A program made the translations under genes and the position numbers. A stretch of 64,000 nt of DNA from Ostrinia nubilalis (lineage: Eukaryota; Arthropoda; Insecta; Lepidoptera; Crambidae): assembly GCF_963855985.1 (NCBI RefSeq), contig NC_087097.1, positions 1,459,001 through 1,523,000 of the forward strand, read 5' to 3'. The notes under the pieces are model-generated. The model worked only from the letters and a program-made list of their open reading frames with translations, made no database searches and was not told where the DNA came from. Positions 56,089 to 64,000 of the stretch are shown piece after piece; the stretch's first letter is position 1; each line of letters starts with the position of its first letter.

Positions 56089-56187
56089 AGCCAAAACAAC
56101 GCGTGCAGATCGCGTCGGCGATGGCGATCACTGCATAGGCCAATGACAGGATACGCGATCTGCACGCGTTGGTTTGGCTAAAGCATA
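56089..56187. repeat. Inverted repeat about 100 bp
   Basis: Arms AGCCAAAACAACGCGTGCAG and complement of CTGCACGCGTTGGTTTGGCT, spaced by about 40 bp. Small fold-back, class unknown. Confidence 0.6.
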
Positions 56188-56769
56188 AAGCATTCTGACC
56201 TTCGTCCAGATCAAGGTTAATAGGCTAATATTTTTTTATTGTTTTGACCCTTGACCATCTTGAGGATGAAGTTATTGCACTGGTAATATTATCATCATAT
56301 GAGTAGTATTATGTTCTTCCTCTCCATTTCATTCCAAGCCCCTTAACAAAAATAATTGACTTTGAAAATCCAAAATATTGACTATCATAAAAACCCGCAG
56401 AATATTCAATATTTTTTTCTTAAAATAGAAAAGAGCAGAAATTTTTTTCTTCTATTTGTACACATTTGTGTAAGACTCTGTAGTTATGTACACATTTTTC
56501 TGTATCATGTTTTTAGACAAAGCTGTTGAATTTCTAAATGAAGAAATACCTAAAAAATAAAAACACGCGGGGGTGACTTTGGGATCTAAGGATCATGTCA
56601 ATGAAATGAACATTTCATTATGTATTTATTTTATGCTTACAATAACTTATTGAGTAGGTAAGTACTAAGCTTTTGCCTGCGGCTTCTTCCTTGTGATATT
56701 TTGACAAATTTGTACAGAAACACTTCCAATATCCAGGATAAAAACTATGTCCTTTCTCTATATACTTAC

Positions 56770-57886
56770 TAGAAATGGGGAGACTAGTCGCCGACTAGTC
56801 AGGAAAGCTGACTATTCGGCATAATTTGTAGTCGGCCGACTAGTGACGACTATATTTAATTTTGCAATGCGCCGATTATAATCGGCAATTTTGACGACGA
56901 TTCGGCAAAATATGCCGATTATAATCGGCGCATTGCAAAATTAAATATGTAAATGACATAAAGCTCTTAATCACTAAGATGATTATGAGGTTGACCAAGG
57001 GCGTTTATCTAAACCACTTTTGACTGCAAAAACAGTCAAAAGTGGTTTCATCTGATTTAAAATTTTGGCAATCAGTCTAAATTCATACAAAGTTAAGATT
57101 AATTCAAAATACCAGGAAATCATCACAAATGTTATGCAATTTGTCCATATAAAAATTATAACACTTTTTTTTTGGGAAAAATATGCATGGAATTGCATAC
57201 CTACACTGCGGGGACGTGGTGGATTATGTGGGGCTCCTCTCATCGGAAGGATGAGGAATACCCACAATCCACATAAATAACGCCTGAGCTCCATCGATCG
57301 CCTTAGTGTGAAGAACTATGGGAATCCGGACAAAACCATCAACCATCACAGTCCGTCCCGGCAATTGCCCACCTGTATGGCGGGCCCTGCCTATCCGACG
57401 GTGGTGGTAGTCCGTGCTATGCAGGCGGGGGTACCCCCATGCCCTCAGCTCGCTGACCATCACCGTGGAGTGTGGAGAGGAATCAGTGGGCCTAGGATGC
57501 GCGCCGCGATAAGCGGTCATCATGCCATTTTATCAATTTTTCCCATACATTTTGACGTCGATAAGAATATCAAGACGCGCGTCCCAGCCCAGCAGGAGGC
57601 GATCATATTGTCACCTCCCCTGACCCCTCCGCTGTCGAAAATTATGACATCTACCTTAGGTACTGTTAGGTGATTGTAATGTTGCTTTTTATTTTTTCTC
57701 ATATTAAAGAAATCTTATTTCTCTAGAAGCTAAATTTTATATTTCTTAAGAAATCTAGATATTCTTATTTCTTTGAGAAATCTAGATATTATTCTTCGGA
57801 CAAGTAGGTAGGTATTAGAATGATCGGCATTGCCGATTAGTCGGCTAGTCGGTTAGTCGGCAAAGACCATAGTCGGCCCATCACTA
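56770..57886. mobile_element. hAT-like non-autonomous element
   Basis: 1117 bp flanked by the 8-bp duplication ATACTTAC (56762-56769, 57887-57894). Ends TAGAAATGGG and complement of CCCATCACTA, fitting hAT termini. Subterminal regions carry repeated CGACTAGTC-like words and the palindrome GCCGATTATAATCGGC. The middle holds a GC-rich foreign-looking stretch (57200-57490) and a nested copy of the GGATGCGCGCCG element (about 57496-57590). No transposase. Confidence 0.8.
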
Positions 57887-57974
57887 ATACTTACCAAATT
57901 TAATCAAAATCGGTTCAGTGGCTTAGGCGTGAAAGCGTAACAGAAATACAGAGTTACTTTCACATTTATTTTAG

Positions 57975-60900
57975 ACTAGCGGCCGCCCGCGACTTCGTAC
58001 GCGTGGATCCCGTTCTTACCCCTTCATCTATCTTACGCGGTTTAGATTTTTTCATACAAATGTTTTTTCCCGCTAACTCCCGTTCTCGTTGGAATTTCGC
58101 AATATCCTGTTGTGACTAAGCTTTAAGTTTACTAAGGGACCTGCATGCCAAATTTCAAGCGTCTAACTTAAGCGGTTTAGATTTTTCATACAAAAGGATT
58201 TTCCCGGTAATTCCTGTTCCTGTGGGAATTTCGGGAATTCCTTTCTTAGTGCACCTCTACGGTACCTAAGCTACGTCCCTTATAAATTTCAAGTGCCTAC
58301 GTTTAGCCGTTTAGGCTGTGCGCGCTTGAAATGTGGCATGCAGGTACCTTAGTAAACTTAAAGCTTAGTTACAACAGGATATTGCAAAATTCCTACGGGA
58401 AGGGGAGTTAACCGCTGAAGATAGATGAAGGGGGTAAAACGGGCCGCTAGCTATCATCTATCTATCTATATAAATAAAAATGAATTGATGTTCGTTAGTC
58501 TGATTATAACTCGAGAACGACTGGGCCGATTGAGCTGATTTTGGTTTTAAAATGTTTGTCGTAGTCCAGGTCTAAACGGTGAGTAAATACGCGCGCGATA
58601 TTGTTTTTCTGTGACAGACAAAATTCCACGCGGGCGAAGCCGCGGGCGGAAAGCTAGTCTTCTAAATATATAAAAGGAGAAACTGACTGACTGACTGACA
58701 GATCAACGCACAGCCTAAACGGCTAAACGTAGGCACTTGAAATTTGGAAGGGACGTAGTTTAGGTACCGTAGAGGTGCACTAAGAAAGGAATTCCCGAAA
58801 TTCCCACGGGAACGGGAATTAGCGGAAAAATCCTTTTGTATGAAAAATCTAAACCGCTTAAGTTAGATGCTTGAAATTTGGTGTGCAGGTACCTTAGTAA
58901 ACTAAAAGCTTAGGTACAACAGGATATCGTAAAATTCCCACGGGAACGGGAGTTAGCGGGAAAAAACATATGTATGAAAAAATCTAAACTGCGTAAGATA
59001 GACGCTTGAAATGTGGCATGCAGGTACCTTAGTAAACTTAAAGCTTAGTTACAACAGGATATTGCAAAATTCCTACGGGAAGGGGAGTTAACCGCTGAAG
59101 ATAGATGAAGGGGGTAAAACGGGATCCACGCGTACGAAGTCGCGGGCGGCCGCTAGCTATCATCTATCTATCTATATAAATAAAAATGAATAAATTGATG
59201 TTCGTTAGTCTGATTATAACTCGAGAACGACTGGGCCGATTGAGCTGATTTTGGTTTTAAAATGTTTGTCGTAGTCCAGGTCTAAACGGTGAGTAAATAC
59301 GCGCGCGATATTGTTTTTCTGTGACAGACAAAATTCCACGCGGGCGAAGCCGCGGGCGGAAAGCTAGTTTATTATAAGTATAGATTATTACTTTCGCATT
59401 TATTTTAGATTATTATTAGGGATTAGAAGGGAAGAAGGGTTTAGGGATTTACCTAAAATGTTCGACGTCGCTAGAAGAAAAAGTATCCAGTGACTTGGCC
59501 CATGGACCAAGCTAAAAGTGGGCCAAGTCACTGGACGACTCACGCATAGGACCTATTTATTTATTTTGTTTTAGCTTCATGTCTTGTTCCTAAGTGGAGT
59601 TGATATACTACACACCAATCAAGTTTTTATCTAGATAACTAACCATAATATTTGAAACAGTTAATTTTGTGTCCATAATTTTTAGCTCTATTAAAGACAG
59701 GGGGACTCATTTACTGAAAAGTAGTAGTAAGTAGTGCTGCCAGCACGAGAAATAAAAATAATAAAAGTCGGAGACAGACCATAATACAAAGAGGCAATAT
59801 CCAAAAAAAATAAACTACACGTCACATTCATTTGTAATACGAAATAAAAAAAGAAAGAAAAATAATTTATTCGGCACACATCTAAATATATAAAAGGAGA
59901 AACTGACTGACTGACTGACAGATCAACGCACAGCCTAAACGGCTAAACGTAGGCACTTGAAATTTGGAAGGGACGTAGTTTAGGTACCGTAGAGGTGCAC
60001 TAAGAAAGGAATTCCCGAAATTCCCACGGGAACGGGAATTAGCGGAAAAATCCTTTTGTATGAAAAATCTAAACCGCTTAAGTTAGATGCTTGAAATTTG
60101 GTGTGCAGGTACCTTAGTAAACTAAAAGCTTAGGTACAACAGGATATCGTAAAATTCCCACGGGAAGGGGAGTTAACCGCTGAAGATAGATGAAGGGGGT
60201 AAAACGGGATCCACGCGTACGAAGTCGCGGGCGGCCGCTAGCTATCATCTATCTATCTATATAAATAAAAATGAATAAATTGATGTTCGTTAGTCTGATT
60301 ATAACTCGAGAACGACTGGGCCGATTGAGCTGATTTTGGTTTTAAAATGTTTGTCGTAGTCCAGGTCTAAACGGTGAGTAAATACGCGCGCGATATTGTT
60401 TTTCTGTGACAGACAAAATTCCACGCGGGCGAAGCCGCGGGCGGAAAGCTAGTTAAATCTATACTTACTAATATTATAAAGAGGAAAGATTTGTACCTAT
60501 TTTTGTATGTTTGTAATGAATAGGCTCAAAAACCGCTGAACGGATTTTGATGAAACTTTACAGTATTATTGTTCATAATCCAGAATAACATATAAGCTAC
60601 TAGCTTTCCGCCCGCGGCTTCGCCCGCGTGGAATTTTGTCTGTCACAGAAAAACAATATCGCGCGCGTATTTACTCACCGTTTAGACCTGGACTACGACA
60701 AACATTTTAAAACCAAAATCAGCTCAATCGGCCCAGTCGTTCTCGAGTTATAATCAGACTAACGAACATCAATTTATTCATTTTTATTTATATAGATAGA
60801 TAGATGATAGCTAGCGGCCGCCCGCGACTTCGTACGCGTGGATCCCGTTTTACCCCCTTCATCTATCTTCAGCGGTTAACTCCCCTTCCCGTAGGAATTT

Positions 60901-61375
60901 TGCAATATCCTGTTGTAACTAAGCTTTAAGTTTACTAAGGTACCTGCATGCCACATTTCAAGCGTCTATCTTACGCAGTTTAGATTTTTTCATACATATG
61001 TTTTTTCCCGCTAACTCCCGTTCCCGTGGGAATTTTACGATATCCTGTTGTACCTAAGCTTTTAGTTTACTAAGGTACCTGCACACCAAATTTCAAGCAT
61101 CTAACTTAAGCGGTTTAGATTTTTCATACAAAAGGATTTTTCCGCTAATTCCCGTTCCCGTGGGAATTTCGGGAATTCCTTTCTTAGTGCACCTCTACGG
61201 TACCTAAACTACGTCCCTTCCAAATTTCAAGTGCCTACGTTTAGCCGTTTAGGCTGTGCGTTGATCTGTCAGTCAGTCAGTCAGTTTCTCCTTTTATATA
61301 TTTAGATAATTTATGACGATCTGTGACAAACGAAATTTCACGCGTGTGAAGCCGCGGGCGGAAAGCTAGTCTAGT
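57975..61375. repeat. Mosaic of direct and inverted composite repeats
   Basis: A composite of two short-repeat modules, TATATAAAAGGAGAAACTGA...GTCGCGGGCGGCCGCTAG and AAATTGATGTTCGTTAGTCTG...CGCGGGCGGAAAGCTAG, occurs at about 58667-59368 and 59881-60452 in direct orientation and at 60600-61308 inverted, with a rearranged partial copy at 57975-58660. A reverse LINE tail lies at 59680-59880 and a small inverted repeat at 59488-59534. No gene. Confidence 0.7.
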
Positions 61376-61459
61376 AAGAAATAAAAGAGGTATAAAAAAC
61401 AAAATGCAAATATAAAAAGCTTTGCCCCACCTAAGTGTCATACCAGTGTCAAACTAGCT

Positions 61460-61504
61460 CTAAGAAAACTCATGCAGTATATCTTCTACAGTGGGCATTA
61501 AGTA
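61460..61504 (-). pseudogene. Displaced native C-terminus of lipase 6
   Basis: On the minus strand it encodes LMPTVEDILHEFS and a stop, matching the ends of copies 4 and 5 (for example LMPILDDLLSKFS). It is separated from the gene by the 40-bp insertion at 61505-61544 and is out of frame, so it is no longer translated as part of the enzyme. Confidence 0.8.
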
Positions 61505-61544
61505 GAATAGAATAGAATAGAAAGTATTTATTTGTCTCAAAAAA
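61505..61544 (-). mobile_element. 40-bp LINE-tail insertion in lipase 6
   Basis: On the minus strand it reads TTTTTTGAGACAAATAAATA followed by CTTTC and (TATTC)n. It is flanked by AGTA (61501-61504, 61545-61548). It looks like the extreme 3' end of a LINE, inserted by truncated target-primed reverse transcription. Confidence 0.75.
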
Positions 61545-62685
61545 AGTAATCCTGCAAATGTTTTCCCCATACAAAGTCTGCGTGGTTCATCTGCTTTCTC
61601 TCCAAGACTTGGTAGTACACTACATTCGAAAGCTCGCGTTTTAGGCGCTTCGTGTCGGGAATCGTAGACTGTAAGTCATTGTTCCCCACCACGAGAGCCA
61701 CGGGCATTGTCACATCAGCTAACTTATATTTTAGGGGCGATGATGATTTATACAATCGTTGATTTTTTATCCAGCCATAATCATATTGGGCAAAGGGACC
61801 CTTTAATATTTGATAATAATGGTCTACGTTTTTACGAGACGTGCCACACGGAAAGTGCTCTAGCGCAACTTCCAGAAAATCAGGCTCCAATTCTTCAGGA
61901 TCATGACCAACAATGCTGCCTATCCCACGAATACACAGCTCGTAGCCCAGCTCTCCCTGCTTGCAGGTTAATTTCAGCAACTCAACAAAAGCAGCTCGAT
62001 TTGGTAATATCTCTTCAACTCCTAGAATAGCATACTTAGCTCTTAATATTGGCCACAACAGCTCAGCAGTAATAGTTGAATACGGTGGAAAATGTTTTAA
62101 ATGTGCAACAGGTGCTAAAGCTATTATAACAGATATCTTCTCATTGTATTCCGGCTTCACTGATCCAAGTATGTAAAAAATCATATTACCTTGAGAATGT
62201 CCAATTGCGGATAATTGATCTTTACCGGTTTTCTCTAAGATGAAGTCGATAGTAGCGGATAGATCGAACTTTCCCATTTCGTGAAAACTAAAATCCCAAA
62301 AATGCTTTTTATCTAGATCGGGTGACAGTTTGACGTGTTGCCGACAGTACTTGTTTCCTCTGGAGTTGCCGACCCACACGTCGTAGCCTGCCTCGGCCAG
62401 GCTCAGAGCTATGGACGACTTCCCTCTGATGACGAATGTGTCGGCCGAATCGAGGAGCCCGTGCATCAGCAGGACTGGCTGCTTGGACTCATTGCCCATG
62501 ATGTGGAATAATTTGAGAATGTATCTGTCTTCTGTGACAACTTCAAATTCTTCACTTTCTCTTCCATATTTGATAACGATCTGAGTAAAGTTAAGGAGCC
62601 CATCTTCTGGAACGTTATCATGAAGGATGGAACCTCTACTCGATACTGATATTAACAGCACGTTTAATAATACAGCCAAATACAT
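61537..62685 (-). CDS. Secreted acid lipase, copy 6 (C-terminus replaced)
   Basis: 382 residues, single exon, second lipase subfamily, closest to copy 5. Signal peptide within residues 1-18 (MYLAVLLNVLLISVSSRG). LLMHG at 72-76, GHSQG with Ser164, Asp337 in VGNND, His368 in MNHAD. A LINE-tail insertion after Tyr380 replaces the last 13 native residues by FF and a stop. The triad is complete, but the lost helix packs on the fold in this family, so stability may suffer. Start chosen as the first ATG (62685). Also TEDRY where paralogues have TDDGY, an unusual Arg at a conserved Gly. Confidence 0.85.
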   Translation of the reverse strand: MYLAVLLNVLLISVSSRGSILHDNVPEDGLLNFTQIVIKYGRESEEFEVVTEDRYILKLFHIMGNESKQPVLLMHGLLDSADTFVIRGKSSIALSLAEAGYDVWVGNSRGNKYCRQHVKLSPDLDKKHFWDFSFHEMGKFDLSATIDFILEKTGKDQLSAIGHSQGNMIFYILGSVKPEYNEKISVIIALAPVAHLKHFPPYSTITAELLWPILRAKYAILGVEEILPNRAAFVELLKLTCKQGELGYELCIRGIGSIVGHDPEELEPDFLEVALEHFPCGTSRKNVDHYYQILKGPFAQYDYGWIKNQRLYKSSSPLKYKLADVTMPVALVVGNNDLQSTIPDTKRLKRELSNVVYYQVLERKQMNHADFVWGKHLQDYFF

Positions 62686-62883
62686 TTTATATTCCGCGAT
62701 AAAATACAGCAATCTGTAGATACTTCTTTAGGTGTCCAGAGAATTAAGTCAAATGTGAATGAATAAGGGCAAACCTTCGTCTTGTATCATCTGCACCAGC
62801 TGTGTCTAATTCTGATTAAATAAGAACTTTTCCAATAGTACAGTCAAACAGAGTAAAAACAAAAAAAAATCTAAAACTTGGAA

Positions 62884-62990
62884 TGGAAGGAAGGAAGGCG
62901 CTGGATGCTGGCCGCTATCAACCACTCATAATGGAAATCATTGAGGGTCCCAGTGGACGTCCTATGGCTGAAATGAAACCAACCCATTGA
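62884..62990 (+). pseudogene. Decayed RTE-type LINE 3' end
   Basis: GGAAGGCGCTGGATGCTGGC...GTGGACGTCCTATGGCTGAAATGA resembles 10530-10700. Short and broken. Confidence 0.45.
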
Positions 62991-63196
62991 AATAGGGAAT
63001 AGAAGCTTGTTTGAGACTTTTGCAAATGATGGGACTCCTTGTCATCAAATATTTTACCTTTTAAAGGACGGCCCTGGCCTGTCAACTGGCCACTGTGCAC
63101 ACCCGCACTAGTACGAGTAGGTATTTGCTGTCATCGCAAGCAGACGACACGAAACCGTAGAGGGTAGTTGATCAGAAAGCATGTGTCCAGCTGGGT

Positions 63197-63290
63197 TAGG
63201 ATGCGCGCCGTGATATACTCTTATCGACGTCAAAATGTATGGGCAAAATCGATAAAATGGCGCTATAACCGCTTATCGCGGCGCGCATCC
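63197..63290. mobile_element. 94-bp fold-back element
   Basis: Ends GGATGCGCGCCG and complement CGGCGCGCATCC, with partly palindromic interior. A reverse relative is nested in the hAT-like element near 57496-57590. Confidence 0.6.
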
Positions 63291-63294
63291 TCTG

Positions 63295-63478
63295 TCTGTC
63301 TGTCTTGCTTTCACGCCTAAACCACGGAACCGATTTTGATGAAATTTGGCATAGAGATAGTTTGAGTCCCGGGAAAGGACATAGGATAGTTTTTATCCCG
63401 GTTTTTGAACAGGAACGCGCGCGATAAAGTTTTTCTGTGACAGACAAAATTTCACGCGGGCGAAGCCGCGGGCGGAAA
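63295..63478 (-). repeat. Dispersed short repeat, reverse
   Basis: (CTGT)n, then CTAAACCACGGAACCGATTTTG...GCGAAGCCGCGGGCGGAAAG; reverse orientation of 40012-40229 with high similarity. Confidence 0.65.
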
Positions 63479-64000
63479 GGTGAAATGAAGTGATAATTAT
63501 AAATATAGTTCCAATATGCTGAACTGTCCTATCCATGACATTGACAGCGGGGCGCCACCGTCAATACCGAATCGCTGGTTCCAATTTTTGCCATGTTGGA
63601 AACCATATAGTTGAACGATGGTAGCGCCTTCCTGTCATTGAGTTTGGTGGGACAGTTAAGCGTGGGTCATCTTTACCTACACTTCTACTTCTTCTTCTTC
63701 TTTTATTTTGGCCGCAACTTGGTTTTAAGAACCATGATTTCGCCAATGTCACGTAATCAGCTTTGACAAAGTTTACAGGGTTTATAAGATTCAAAAATGT
63801 TTATGTTTAAAATGTTAAGCTAAATTATTTGTGCGAGTACCTAAAACCTTACACTTCTAATTTGAAGGCGTATCGAGTGTTGAGTTGTCGAATGAATAAC
63901 CCGCTTTGGATCCGATAGAGTTTTGAAACCTGCTTACGGAAATACTTATCTACTTATATTAACTAAAACACCCATATTCCATTGTAAGGATATATCAAAT
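63479..64000. other. Non-coding end of window
   Basis: Contains a short (TTC)n tract near 63685-63705. No gene seen. Confidence 0.4.

Noticed and set aside
57224..57673. Overlapping reading frames in the GC-rich part of the hAT-like element
   Set aside because: Open on both strands because of base composition; no domain and no start context. Kept only as possible captured sequence.

Overview
The window is eukaryotic, AT-rich and almost certainly from a moth or butterfly genome. The evidence is a cluster of secreted acid-lipase genes of the insect digestive type, dispersed repeats typical of Lepidoptera (CCGCGGGCGAAGC-type short repeats, CR1/Jockey and RTE LINE tails, mariner), an R4/Dong-like LINE and two Ty1/copia elements. 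The species cannot be named from the sequence.

Genes. Six single-exon lipase genes lie on the minus strand: 12353-13558, 19314-20519, 43759-44964, 49136-50290, 54778-55938 and 61537-62685. Each encodes a signal peptide and an alpha/beta-hydrolase domain with a Ser/Asp/His triad. The first three form one subfamily; copies 1 and 2 differ at six of 401 residues. The last three form a second subfamily. Copy 3 has GISVG in place of GHSLG at the nucleophile elbow. Copy 6 has lost its native C-terminus to a 40-bp LINE-tail insertion. No other convincing protein-coding host gene is visible.

Layout. Bases 1-6190 are non-coding with scattered repeats. Bases 6190-45898 hold three tandem copies of one segmental duplication unit (about 6190-15480, 15481-21660 and 21661-45898), followed by about 110 bases of a fourth unit start. 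Each unit carries the same LINE relics followed by one lipase gene. Unit lengths differ because each has collected its own transposons, and the other units give the empty sites. Unit 1 has a decayed mariner (6256-7550), an element with a 15-bp-period TTTGGCAAA array (8852-9711), a TA-flanked MITE (9847-10515) and a nested fold-back. Unit 2 has a 677-bp MITE and a 180-bp MITE. Unit 3 has a CR1-like LINE, a 1.1-kb palindromic MITE, another LINE, a 455-bp MITE and a four-level transposon nest.

The nest (25374-39926). A 5'-truncated LINE with an (ATT)n tail was entered, inside that tail, by an R4/Dong-like LINE on the minus strand. This was entered by a copia element on the minus strand (28345-38031, TSD ATATC). 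That element was in turn entered by an intact copia element on the plus strand (30014-34987, TSD GCAAT, identical 192-bp LTRs).

Bases 45900-64000 hold lipases 4-6 separated by LINE tails, a tRNA-derived SINE, a 758-bp element with iterated GTCCTGC palindromes (47881-48638), a hAT-like element with an 8-bp TSD and subterminal CGACTAGTC repeats (56770-57886), and a 3.4-kb mosaic of direct and inverted copies of a short composite repeat (57975-61375). The window shows a lipase family growing by tandem duplication inside a dense, recently active transposon landscape.
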